Assembly (NCBI GenBank): GCA_965277775.1
Contig: OZ255843.1
Location: 1-64,000, forward strand
Direction of reading: 5' to 3'
Length of the DNA stretch: 64,000 nucleotides
Source: G965195345 sp965277775
Lineage (GTDB): Bacteria > Pseudomonadota > Gammaproteobacteria > CAKMZV01
Shown here piece by piece: positions 1 through 7,476 of this stretch. The position numbers were made by a program, and so were the translations under genes. The notes under the pieces were generated by a model. That model searched no databases and was not told where the DNA came from. It was given only the letters and a program-made list of their open reading frames with translations. Within the stretch, counting starts at the first letter, position 1; each line of letters opens with the position of its first letter.

Positions 1-1
1 T

Positions 2-556
2 AATAATAAACAGTTGCTGGCGACCCAAAAAGCCACCCAAGCAGCAAAGCAGAACACCCATGCCGTTTCCTCTCAACAGTATCCAACGCTGGCGCTGAGT
101 TTCAATAAAACCGATACCGACTATGTGACTCAATCGGCTGTTTTACAGGATAGTGAAGTTGATAGAGTATCCTTATCGATCAACTGGACGCTTTTTGACG
201 GCCTCAGTAATTATGCCCGTATAGATGAAGCCAGTGCATTAGAACGATCCAGTTATTTTCTGGAAAAAGAATTGGAAAGGGATTTGCTTAAACAAGCCAA
301 ACAAGTATTGATACGAATCAATTCGGCCATTGATCAGCTGCCTGCATTAGAAGCTTTGCTCGAAGCAAGAGAAGCCGCCTTGGAGGCCACCCAAGAAAGT
401 TTTAATGTTGGATTGACAGAATTTGTTGAAGTGGTTAATGCCCGCAGAGATATTGTGGCTTCTGCTACAAACTTGTATCAAGCTGAACTGCAATTGTGGT
501 TAGATGTCATGCAATTGAAATTCATTAGTGGCCGTTTGAACGTTGAGGATTTATAA
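2..556 (+). CDS. TolC-family outer membrane efflux protein, 3' end (partial)
   Basis: This is the C-terminal part of an outer membrane channel subunit that would pair with an inner membrane pump and a periplasmic adaptor to export drugs or proteins. The frame is open to the left edge of the window, so the start is missing and the TTG at 14 is not a real start. What is visible is typical of the second TolC repeat: long alpha-helical stretches rich in Ala, Glu and Gln, a beta segment with SINWTLFDG (the conserved 'W-x-L-F-D-G' strand), and a helix with FNVGLTEFVEVVNARRD, which matches the family 'Y-x-x-G-x-x-x-x-x-D/V-L-x-A' signature. It ends with TAA at 554-556. The partner pump genes must lie upstream, outside the window. 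Substrate cannot be told. Confidence 0.85.
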   Translation, partial: NNKQLLATQKATQAAKQNTHAVSSQQYPTLALSFNKTDTDYVTQSAVLQDSEVDRVSLSINWTLFDGLSNYARIDEASALERSSYFLEKELERDLLKQAKQVLIRINSAIDQLPALEALLEAREAALEATQESFNVGLTEFVEVVNARRDIVASATNLYQAELQLWLDVMQLKFISGRLNVEDL

Positions 557-585
557 GTACTAACCGCATTATTCAGCGTGTCCAT

Positions 586-615
586 CTTGAATTTTGCTAA
601 AATATAACCATAGAT
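586..615 (+). promoter_or_regulatory. Putative sigma-32 (heat-shock) promoter of htpX
   Basis: CTTGAAT at 586-592 and ACCATAGAT at 607-615, 14 bp apart, resemble the sigma-32 consensus (CTTGAAA, 11-15 bp, CCCCATnT). htpX is a known heat-shock gene in Escherichia coli. A sigma-70 reading (TTGAAT 587-592 with TAGATA near 611-616) is also possible. Confidence 0.45.
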
Positions 616-656
616 AAGACATCATTTAAGTTTTAAAAATTATACATAGGAGCTGT

Positions 657-1529
657 ATGTTAAGAATCGGATTATTTTTATTGGTCAACATTGCTGTTTT
701 ATTAGTTGCCAGTGTTGCACTGAGCGTGCTTGGTGTTGGCAGTTATCTTGAAGGCACGGGTTTAAATTACACCAGCCTGCTCATATTTTCAGCGGTTTTT
801 GGCTTTGCAGGCGCATTTGTTTCACTATTTATGTCGCGTTGGATGGCAAAACGCGCCATGGGTGTGCAATTGATTGAATCACCGAGTACGCAAAAAGAAA
901 AATGGCTTTACGATACTGTAACGCGTCTTTGCCAAGAAAATAAATTACCCATGCCCGAAGTGGGCATTTTCCCTTCCCCTGAAATCAACGCCTTTGCCAC
1001 GGGTTACTCTCAAAAAGCATCCTTGGTCGCGGTCAGTTCAGGGCTTTTGCAAAACATGACAGCCGACGAGGCCGAAGCCGTAGTGGCGCACGAAGTTGCA
1101 CACATTGCCAATGGCGATATGATCACCATGACCCTCATACAAGGCGTGGTCAATACTTTTGTCATTTTCCTCTCACGCATTGTGGGACACTTTGTCGATC
1201 GGGTTATCTTCAAAAATGAAGAAGGACACGGCGTTGGATTCTTCATAACATCCATCGTGGCTCAGATCGTTTTGGGCATACTAGCAAGCACCATCACCAT
1301 GTGGTTTTCTCGTCATCGTGAATTTCATGCCGATGCCGATTCCGCTCGAATGGTCGGTAAAGAGAAAATGATTGCTGCTCTTAAACGGCTTCAACAAATG
1401 CACCCACAACCCTTACCTGATGAAATGATGGCATTCGGCGTCTCTGGTGGTGGTAGCCGATTCGGCAGACTATTCATGAGTCATCCCCCATTAGAAGAGC
1501 GAATTGATTCCTTGAAAGCATTGAAATAA
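657..1529 (+). CDS. htpX: HtpX, membrane M48 zinc metalloprotease
   Basis: HtpX is an inner membrane endopeptidase that degrades damaged membrane proteins together with FtsH; the active site faces the cytoplasm. The 290-residue length is normal. Two N-terminal membrane segments lie at about residues 4-27 and 38-60, the zinc motif HEVAH at 145-149, a further hydrophobic pair at about 155-215, and the third zinc ligand in EFHADADSA near residue 223. The start ATG at 657 follows GGAG at about 650. The gene stands alone: a promoter resembling the heat-shock type lies about 50 bp upstream and a strong intrinsic terminator follows, so it is probably monocistronic and stress induced. Confidence 0.96.
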   Translation: MLRIGLFLLVNIAVLLVASVALSVLGVGSYLEGTGLNYTSLLIFSAVFGFAGAFVSLFMSRWMAKRAMGVQLIESPSTQKEKWLYDTVTRLCQENKLPMPEVGIFPSPEINAFATGYSQKASLVAVSSGLLQNMTADEAEAVVAHEVAHIANGDMITMTLIQGVVNTFVIFLSRIVGHFVDRVIFKNEEGHGVGFFITSIVAQIVLGILASTITMWFSRHREFHADADSARMVGKEKMIAALKRLQQMHPQPLPDEMMAFGVSGGGSRFGRLFMSHPPLEERIDSLKALK

Positions 1530-1551
1530 TTCATTCAGTTCACGTATTTTT

Positions 1552-1586
1552 AATCCCGCCCTCATGTTGACGGCGGGATTTTTTTT
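1552..1586 (+). terminator. Intrinsic terminator after htpX
   Basis: Perfect 9-bp stem AATCCCGCC (1552-1560) / GGCGGGATT (1572-1580), 11-nt loop, and a run of T through 1586. It closes the htpX transcript. Confidence 0.9.
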
Positions 1587-1916
1587 GCCCAACTCACTGA
1601 CTAGATCGCTGTTACGATTTATAGACCTGATACGAGACAACAGGGTCCATCAAAAAGGGTACGTAATGGCAAATCCAAATCTATACAATTCAGTTCGTAT
1701 ATTGACAAGCAATTGAAATACCAACGACTGGCTTAAATTTGCAATGGATATCGAAGAAATGGGATAGATTCATCGAATAAATGGCATGGATACAGAAAAG
1801 GTTCAGGGTCTAATCAGTATTTATTCTCTATAAGTTTTTGGCTGTTTCAGCAGAGATCATGACAGGAGGCTTATACACTCAATACGCCTCACGTGTTAAT
1901 TTTAATGGTGTAGAAT
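1587..1916. other. Gene-poor stretch upstream of the duplicated coiled-coil genes
   Basis: I see no intact reading frame on either strand. Short broken frames occur on the plus strand around 1666-1832 (for example from the ATG at 1666, interrupted by TGA and TAG), which could be the worn remains of a gene, but I do not recognise them. AGGAGG-like sequence near 1863 is not followed by a convincing start. Confidence 0.4.
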
Positions 1917-2264
1917 ATGAGTAATCAAATAACGGATACTTTGGATAATGCCAATGCTTTTCAGCAGGCAGGGTTTTCAAAGGAAAACGCAGACGCATTG
2001 GCGTCTATAAATGAGGATAGTATGCAAAGAGTACTTGATCGGATTGATCATCGGTTTGATCAAATCAATAAACGGTTTGATGTATTTCAAAGTGACGTTG
2101 ACAAACGGTTTGATACTTTTCAGAGCGATGTTGATAAGCGGTTTGATGTTTTTCAAAGCGACGTTGATAAGCGATTTGAACAAGTTGATAGACGATTTAA
2201 TTCAATGCAATGGACGATTGGCATCTCGGTTGCCGGTCTTGTGCTCATTAAATTCTTCAGCTAA
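1917..2264 (+). CDS. Small coiled-coil protein with C-terminal membrane anchor
   Basis: Unrecognised 115-residue protein. Residues 37-97 are a continuous heptad/hendecad coiled coil with Phe and Val in core positions: heptads such as FDQINKR, then three 11-residue units FD(V/T)FQSDVDKR at residues 54-64, 65-75 and 76-86 (DNA 2076-2174), then FEQVDRR. Residues 99-114 (WTIGISVAGLVLIKFF) form one membrane segment at the C terminus. This layout resembles Bdr-like, DUF1640-like and XhlA-like coiled-coil anchor proteins by general design only; I cannot assign a function. The ATG at 1917 has a weak ribosome-binding site, whereas the in-frame ATG at 2022 (Met36) is preceded by GAGGA, so a shorter product is possible. 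A truncated copy follows directly. Confidence 0.6.
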   Translation: MSNQITDTLDNANAFQQAGFSKENADALASINEDSMQRVLDRIDHRFDQINKRFDVFQSDVDKRFDTFQSDVDKRFDVFQSDVDKRFEQVDRRFNSMQWTIGISVAGLVLIKFFS

Positions 2265-2297
2265 GGGAATGCACTAACGTCTATAAATGAGGATAGT

Positions 2298-2495
2298 ATG
2301 CAAAGCGTGCTCGATCGGATTGATCATCGGTTTGACCAAGTTGATAAGCAATTTGAACAGGTTGACAAACGGTTTGATACGTTTCAGAGCGACGTTAATA
2401 AGCGATTTGAACATGTTGATCGACGTTTTAATTCAATGCAATGGACGATTGGCATCTCGGTTGCGGTACTAGTGCTCATTAAATTCTTCAGCTGA
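2298..2495 (+). CDS. Truncated duplicate of the preceding coiled-coil/anchor gene
   Basis: This 65-residue frame repeats the C-terminal two thirds of the gene at 1917-2264: same start context (GAGGATAGT before ATG), same DRIDHRFDQ entry, one instead of three 11-residue units, and an almost identical membrane tail ending in KFFS. The duplicated DNA begins upstream of the ATG, at about 2270, and matches DNA inside the first gene from about 1990. It stays in the same frame as the first gene, separated only by the TAA at 2262-2264 and 11 codons. It may be expressed from its own ribosome-binding site as a short partner for hetero-oligomers, or be a by-product of duplication. Confidence 0.5.
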   Translation: MQSVLDRIDHRFDQVDKQFEQVDKRFDTFQSDVNKRFEHVDRRFNSMQWTIGISVAVLVLIKFFS

Positions 2496-2843
2496 GGGCG
2501 AATTATTACCAATTGGGCGTGCATCGGCTCTTTAAAATTCGGATCCTGAATCTACAATCCCTACAACCCATTCAAAATTTGCCTTTTGGCAAGTGTGCGA
2601 TCTCCTTCTAAACCTGAATGCGATTGACACATGCTTAGTAAACGCAGGTGAGACTGCATACAGTTCATATCGTTTGTTGTTGTTCAAGATGTTCAACATG
2701 ATCAAAAATCGAATGAGTAATTACCCCTGATTTTGAGCATGATTGCTTTGTCTCGGTGCTATAATAGACCGTCCAGTGTGATTGTTTATTTGAACGCTAC
2801 TTTGCCATAAGCAACCGCATCCATTCAATATTTAGGATTAGTC
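2496..2843 (+). promoter_or_regulatory. Upstream region and promoter of the nuo operon
   Basis: No gene is visible in this 348-bp gap. An extended -10 element TGCTATAAT lies at 2757-2765 with TTGAGC at 2733-2738 as a poorly spaced -35. It would give a transcript with a leader of roughly 70 nt before nuoA. I see no tRNA, riboswitch or attenuator here. Confidence 0.55.
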
Positions 2844-3200
2844 ATGTTATATGAATATCTGCCCATATTGGTTTTCATTGGCTTAGGCATTGTGTTTGGT
2901 GTTGCGCCCATTGTCATGGGTTACTTGTTGGCTCCCAATCATCCAGACGCCGCAAAAGATTCTCCCTACGAATGTGGCTTCGAGGCTTTCGAAGATGCGC
3001 GCATGAAATTTGATGTGCGCTTTTACTTGGTGGCCATCCTGTTTATAATTTTTGATTTAGAAATCGCCTTTTTGTTTCCCTGGGCCGTCTCCTTAGACAC
3101 GGTTGGTGCCCCCGCGTATATTGCTATGGCCATATTCTTAATCATCCTGACCATCGGATTTATTTATGAGTGGAAGAAAGGGGCATTGGAATGGGAATAG
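2844..3200 (+). CDS. nuoA: NADH-quinone oxidoreductase subunit A
   Basis: NuoA is a small membrane subunit of respiratory complex I at the junction between the hydrophilic arm and the proton-pumping arm. The 118 residues hold three membrane helices (about 6-29, 60-80, 90-110). The conserved loop SPYECGFE lies at residues 40-47 and the FDLE motif with its key acidic residues at 70-73. It is the first gene of a complete nuo operon and its end overlaps the nuoB start by 10 nt, which suggests translational coupling. Confidence 0.97.
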   Translation: MLYEYLPILVFIGLGIVFGVAPIVMGYLLAPNHPDAAKDSPYECGFEAFEDARMKFDVRFYLVAILFIIFDLEIAFLFPWAVSLDTVGAPAYIAMAIFLIILTIGFIYEWKKGALEWE

Positions 3201-3667
3201 AAGGCGTATTTAAAGAAGGCGTTGTCACCACAACAGCCGATAAGCTCATCAACTGGGCGCGCACTGGTTCAATGTGGCCTATGTCTTTTGGATTGGCCTG
3301 TTGCGCTGTAGAAATGATGCACGCTGCTGCCTCGCGTTACGACATCGACCGATTTGGCATTGTCTTTCGCCCAAGCCCAAGACAGTCTGATGTGATGATT
3401 GTTGCAGGGACGTTGTGCAATAAAATGGGTCCCGCCTTACGCAAAGTTTATGATCAAATGGCCGAACCACGTTGGGTGATTTCTATGGGTTCTTGTGCCA
3501 ATGGCGGCGGTTACTACCATTATTCCTATTCAGTGGTCAGAGGTTGCGATCGTATTGTGCCCGTTGACATTTATGTGCCGGGTTGTCCGCCGACTGCAGA
3601 AGCATTGCTGTTTGGCATTTTGCAATTACAAAGAAAAATCAAAGCCACCAACACGATTGCGCGTTGA
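3191..3667 (+). CDS. nuoB: NADH-quinone oxidoreductase subunit B
   Basis: NuoB carries cluster N2, the last iron-sulphur cluster before ubiquinone. The four ligands are all visible: the Cys pair at 37-38 in GLACCAVEM, Cys102 in GSCANGGG and Cys132 in VPGCPPTAEA. I chose the ATG at 3191 (MGIEGVF) because it gives the normal 158 residues; an upstream in-frame ATG at 3170 would add seven residues lying entirely inside nuoA. The gene is followed five bases later by nuoC. Confidence 0.97.
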   Translation: MGIEGVFKEGVVTTTADKLINWARTGSMWPMSFGLACCAVEMMHAAASRYDIDRFGIVFRPSPRQSDVMIVAGTLCNKMGPALRKVYDQMAEPRWVISMGSCANGGGYYHYSYSVVRGCDRIVPVDIYVPGCPPTAEALLFGILQLQRKIKATNTIAR

Positions 3668-3672
3668 CTCTT

Positions 3673-4359
3673 ATGCAAGCTTACCAAGTCGAATTAAATA
3701 ACAAACTTGAGTCTGAACTCAGTGGCTTGTACCATTCGTTGACATACGAGATTGATACGATTGTCGTTGAGGTCTTGCCCGACCATTTAGCTGAACTTTG
3801 CCAAAAATTACACGATGATTTTGGCTTTAAAACCCTCATTGATATTTGTGGTGTGGATTACGCTGCTTTTGGTGAAGAAAATTGGGCGACCGATTCCGCC
3901 ACAGCCCAAGGCTTTAGTCGTGGTGTCTTTGATTTTGGCGAAACCGAAGGCGCGCCTGGGATCAAGGTCGAATCCAAAATGGAAAAACGCTATTGTGCGG
4001 TCTATCAATTGTTGGATGTATTCGATAATCAGCGCTTGCGTGTTAAGTGTTATGCAACCGATGTCACCTTTCCCGTTATTCCCTCTGTGGTACCTGTGTG
4101 GGCTTGTGCAGATTGGTTTGAAAGAGAAGCATTTGACATGCTCGGTATCGTGTTCTCAGGGCACCCAGATTTGCGTCGCATTCTGACTGACTACGGATTT
4201 GTGGGACACCCCTTGCGCAAAGATTTTCCTTTGACTGGCAAGGTTGAAATGTACTACGATGAAGCAGAAAAGCGTGTGTGTTATCGGCCGGTCACGCTTG
4301 AAAATCGCGTTAACATACCGCGCATTATCCGAACAAAAACGCCCAAAACTGAATCTTAG
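3673..4359 (+). CDS. nuoC: NADH-quinone oxidoreductase subunit C
   Basis: NuoC is the 30-kDa peripheral subunit that packs against NuoD and NuoB. The 228-residue protein shows the family signature near the C terminus (DWFEREAFDMLGIVFSGH followed by GHPLRKDFPLTG). The ATG at 3673 is preferred over an upstream in-frame ATG at 3583 that would sit inside nuoB and add an unrelated 30-residue tail. nuoC is separate from nuoD here, unlike the fused nuoCD of Enterobacterales. A spacer of only 4 nt separates its stop from nuoD. Confidence 0.96.
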   Translation: MQAYQVELNNKLESELSGLYHSLTYEIDTIVVEVLPDHLAELCQKLHDDFGFKTLIDICGVDYAAFGEENWATDSATAQGFSRGVFDFGETEGAPGIKVESKMEKRYCAVYQLLDVFDNQRLRVKCYATDVTFPVIPSVVPVWACADWFEREAFDMLGIVFSGHPDLRRILTDYGFVGHPLRKDFPLTGKVEMYYDEAEKRVCYRPVTLENRVNIPRIIRTKTPKTES

Positions 4360-4363
4360 TGCC

Positions 4364-5617
4364 ATGGCAGAGATTAAGAACTACACATTGAATTTCGGCC
4401 CACAGCATCCAGCGGCGCATGGTGTTTTGCGCTTAGTGCTTGAAATGGATGGTGAAACCATCGTTCGAGCGGACCCGCACATTGGATTATTGCATAGAGG
4501 CACTGAAAAATTAGCCGAACATAAACCGTTCAATCATTCCATTGGGTATATGGACCGTTTGGACTATGTTTCAATGATGTGCAATGAACACGGTTATGTG
4601 CTAGCCATTGAGAAATTATTACAAGTTGAAGTGCCAGAACGCGCCCAGTACATTCGGGTGCTTTTTTCGGAAATAACCCGAATTTTGAATCACCTCATGT
4701 GGTTAGGCTCACACGCCTTAGACGTGGGGGCCATGACAGTTTTTCTATACGCTTTCCGTGAGCGCGAAGATTTGTTGGATTGTTACGAAGCGGTGAGTGG
4801 TGCTCGCATGCACGCCACCTATTTTCGACCTGGTGGTGTTTACCGTGATCTGCCCCAGCGCATGACCCAATACACGCAAGAGCATAAAAAGAACGAAAAA
4901 GCCATCAAGGCTTTGAACGTCAACCGCGAAGGTTCTTTGCTCGATTTCATAGAAGATTTTGCCCAACGCTTCCCCAAATTAATCGATGAGTATGAAACTT
5001 TATTAACCGACAACCGCATTTGGAAGCAACGTTTAGTTGGCGTAGGTGTTGTGGACCCAGAACGGGCGCTACAGTTAGGATTTACTGGACCCATGCTTAG
5101 AGGTTCGGGCATTCGTTGGGATTTACGCAAAAAACAACCTTATGAAGTGTACGATAAATTAGATTTTTCCATTCCCATCGGCACGGAAGGCGACAGTTAT
5201 GACCGCTATTTGGTTCGTATTCATGAAATGCGCGAGTCGGTCAATATCATGCACCAATGCGTCGATTGGTTGAAAGTTAATGACGGACCAGTTATTGCTG
5301 AGGACCACAAAGTGACGCCGCCAAAAAGAGCGAGCATGAAGACCAGCATGGAAGCGTTGATTCACCATTTTAAATTGTTTACCGAAGGCTATTGTGTGCC
5401 AGCGGGAGAAGCCTACGCTGCAATTGAGCATCCCAAAGGGGAGTTTGGCGTATTTCTGGTATCCGATGGTGCGAATAAGCCGTATAGGGTAAAGATACGT
5501 GCCCCAGGATTCGCCCACCTACAAGCCATGGATGAAATGTCCAAAGGCCATTTGCTGGCAGACGTTGTGACCATCATTGGCACCCAAGACATCGTATTTG
5601 GAGAAATTGATCGATGA
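4364..5617 (+). CDS. nuoD: NADH-quinone oxidoreductase subunit D
   Basis: NuoD is the 49-kDa subunit that forms most of the ubiquinone-binding cavity. The 417-residue protein begins with MAEIKNYTLNFGPQHPAAHG, the invariant N-terminal motif containing the quinone-binding His, and carries the hydrogenase-derived segments HIGLLHRGTEKL and the C-terminal DIVFGEIDR. The ATG at 4364 gives this normal N terminus; the open frame extends upstream to 4244 inside nuoC but without homology. Its stop overlaps the nuoE start (ATGA at 5614-5617). Confidence 0.97.
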   Translation: MAEIKNYTLNFGPQHPAAHGVLRLVLEMDGETIVRADPHIGLLHRGTEKLAEHKPFNHSIGYMDRLDYVSMMCNEHGYVLAIEKLLQVEVPERAQYIRVLFSEITRILNHLMWLGSHALDVGAMTVFLYAFREREDLLDCYEAVSGARMHATYFRPGGVYRDLPQRMTQYTQEHKKNEKAIKALNVNREGSLLDFIEDFAQRFPKLIDEYETLLTDNRIWKQRLVGVGVVDPERALQLGFTGPMLRGSGIRWDLRKKQPYEVYDKLDFSIPIGTEGDSYDRYLVRIHEMRESVNIMHQCVDWLKVNDGPVIAEDHKVTPPKRASMKTSMEALIHHFKLFTEGYCVPAGEAYAAIEHPKGEFGVFLVSDGANKPYRVKIRAPGFAHLQAMDEMSKGHLLADVVTIIGTQDIVFGEIDR

Positions 5618-6171
5618 CCAAACCCAATCCACTCATTGACCACACAGTTGATCATTCAGCGTCTTTTCCGCCGAAGGCTGAGCATGTTGCAACATTGAGT
5701 GATGCGGTCAAACAAGGCATTGAAGATCATTTGGCAAAATATCCCAATGATCAAAGAATTTCAGCGATTATGCCCGCATTGACTTTGGCGCAAAATGATA
5801 ATGGCGGACACCTAACGCCCGAATTGATTCGTACGGTTGCCGACTATATTGGCATACCCAATGTGGCAGCCGAAGAAGTGGCCACCTTTTATTCAATGTA
5901 TGAATTGATCCCACAGGGCAAGCATAAAATCAGCATTTGCCAAAATATTTCCTGTATGTTAAGAGGCTGTGATGCACTAATTGAGCACCTTGAGCAAAAA
6001 CATCAAATCGTTGCGGGTAAGGTCTCCAAAGATCAAATGTTCTCCCTTAAAAAAGTCGAATGTTTAGGCGCATGTGGCGGAGCGCCAATGATGCAAATTG
6101 GTGATCAATACTACGAAAATTTGACCCCAGAAAAATTAGATGGCATTTTAAACGACTTGGTCGAGCAGTGA
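5614..6171 (+). CDS. nuoE: NADH-quinone oxidoreductase subunit E
   Basis: NuoE is the 24-kDa thioredoxin-like subunit that binds cluster N1a in the NADH dehydrogenase module. The four cysteine ligands are Cys109 and Cys114 (CQNISC) and Cys150 and Cys154 (CLGAC). The 185-residue length is slightly longer than usual because of an unconserved N-terminal extension of about 30 residues. The ATG at 5614 overlaps the nuoD stop, implying coupled translation, and nuoF begins one base after its stop. Confidence 0.96.
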   Translation: MTKPNPLIDHTVDHSASFPPKAEHVATLSDAVKQGIEDHLAKYPNDQRISAIMPALTLAQNDNGGHLTPELIRTVADYIGIPNVAAEEVATFYSMYELIPQGKHKISICQNISCMLRGCDALIEHLEQKHQIVAGKVSKDQMFSLKKVECLGACGGAPMMQIGDQYYENLTPEKLDGILNDLVEQ

Positions 6172-6172
6172 T

Positions 6173-7459
6173 ATGACAGAAATTATCCAAAACGAAGTTT
6201 GCTTTCGCTTAAATCACTTAGATACGCCGTGGGATATAGAAACCTACAAGGCGCATGGCGGGTACAAAATGTGGCAGGACATTGTCAACAACAAAATCGC
6301 CCCAGACCAACTCATAGAAGATTTAAAACTGTCGAACTTGCGCGGTCGTGGTGGGGCAGGGTTCCCCACTGGATTAAAGTTGACCTTTATGCCACGCGGA
6401 TTGCCCATTCAAAAATACATTGTTTGTAATTCAGATGAAGGCGAACCAGGCACCTTTAAAGACCGAGACATTTTGCGCTACAACCCTCATCAATTGATTG
6501 AAGGCATGGCCATTGCGGGCTATGTATTGGGTGGTACAGTGGGTTATAACTACATTCGTGGCGAGTTTGTTGAATCCACCAATCGCTTCAACGAGGCCTT
6601 AAAACAAGCCTACGACAGTAGTTTGTTAGGCAAGAACATCTTAGGTTCTGATATTGATTTTGATTTGTACTATCACTGCGGCGCGGGTGCATACATCTGT
6701 GGCGAAGAAACGGCTTTGATCGAATCCTTGGAAGGCAAAAAAGGCCAACCTCGCTTCAAACCACCCTATGCTTCAAGTTATGGGCTATATGGCAAGCCGA
6801 CCATCGTCAGCAACACCGAAACCTATGCGTCTATCCCGTTGATTGTGGAGAAGGGCGGACAATGGTTTCAAGACATTGGCGTCCCCAATTCTGGCGGTAC
6901 CAAACTGTTTTCAGTGTCGGGACACGTCAACAAACCTGGTAACTATGAAATCCGCATGGGCACGCCATTTGCCGATTTATTATCGCTCAGCGGTGGCATG
7001 TTAGAAGGCAGACGCTTAAAAGCGGTTATTCCTGGTGGGTCTTCAACGCCCGTTATTCCAGCAGATGCGGCCATGGACATGAACATGGATTTTGACTCAA
7101 TCAGCAAAGCGGGTTCGATGTTAGGCGCCGGTTCTGTCATCATTATGGATGATTCAACAGATATGGTCAAAGCCTTGGAATGCTTGGCGCACTTTTATTT
7201 CGATGAATCCTGTGGTCAATGCACCCCTTGCCGAGAAGGCACGGGCTGGTTGTACAGAACTGTCAAGAAAATCCGCTGTGGTCAAGGCACATACGAAGAT
7301 TTAGAATTGCTGGGCAATGTGGCCACCAATATAGTCGGCCATGTCATTTGTGGATTAGGCGATGCGGCTGCAGTACCCGTCAAGAGCTTTATCAAACATT
7401 TTAGACCTGAGTTTGAGCATTATATTGAACATGGCACGAGTATGGTCAAGACCGATTAG
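6173..7459 (+). CDS. nuoF: NADH-quinone oxidoreductase subunit F (NADH-binding)
   Basis: NuoF binds NADH, FMN and the first 4Fe-4S cluster (N3), and so is where electrons enter complex I. The 428-residue protein shows the NADH-binding loop RGRGGAGFPTG (about residues 57-67), the FMN-binding GAGAYICGEETAL segment in the middle, and the N3 ligands in SCGQCTPCREG near residue 345. All key residues are present. It follows nuoE directly and precedes nuoG by 17 nt. Confidence 0.97.
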   Translation: MTEIIQNEVCFRLNHLDTPWDIETYKAHGGYKMWQDIVNNKIAPDQLIEDLKLSNLRGRGGAGFPTGLKLTFMPRGLPIQKYIVCNSDEGEPGTFKDRDILRYNPHQLIEGMAIAGYVLGGTVGYNYIRGEFVESTNRFNEALKQAYDSSLLGKNILGSDIDFDLYYHCGAGAYICGEETALIESLEGKKGQPRFKPPYASSYGLYGKPTIVSNTETYASIPLIVEKGGQWFQDIGVPNSGGTKLFSVSGHVNKPGNYEIRMGTPFADLLSLSGGMLEGRRLKAVIPGGSSTPVIPADAAMDMNMDFDSISKAGSMLGAGSVIIMDDSTDMVKALECLAHFYFDESCGQCTPCREGTGWLYRTVKKIRCGQGTYEDLELLGNVATNIVGHVICGLGDAAAVPVKSFIKHFRPEFEHYIEHGTSMVKTD

Positions 7460-7476
7460 GATACGGATTAAGAGTT

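Noticed and set aside
1666..1832. Broken reading frames that might be a pseudogene
   Set aside because: Only short stretches between stops, no family resemblance and no ribosome-binding site.
2011..2472. Alternative plus-strand frames with repeated GLI/LIS units
   Set aside because: Frame-shifted shadows of the duplicated coiled-coil genes.
2496..2843. tRNA or riboswitch upstream of nuoA
   Set aside because: No T-loop or acceptor-stem pairing and no conserved aptamer found by eye.
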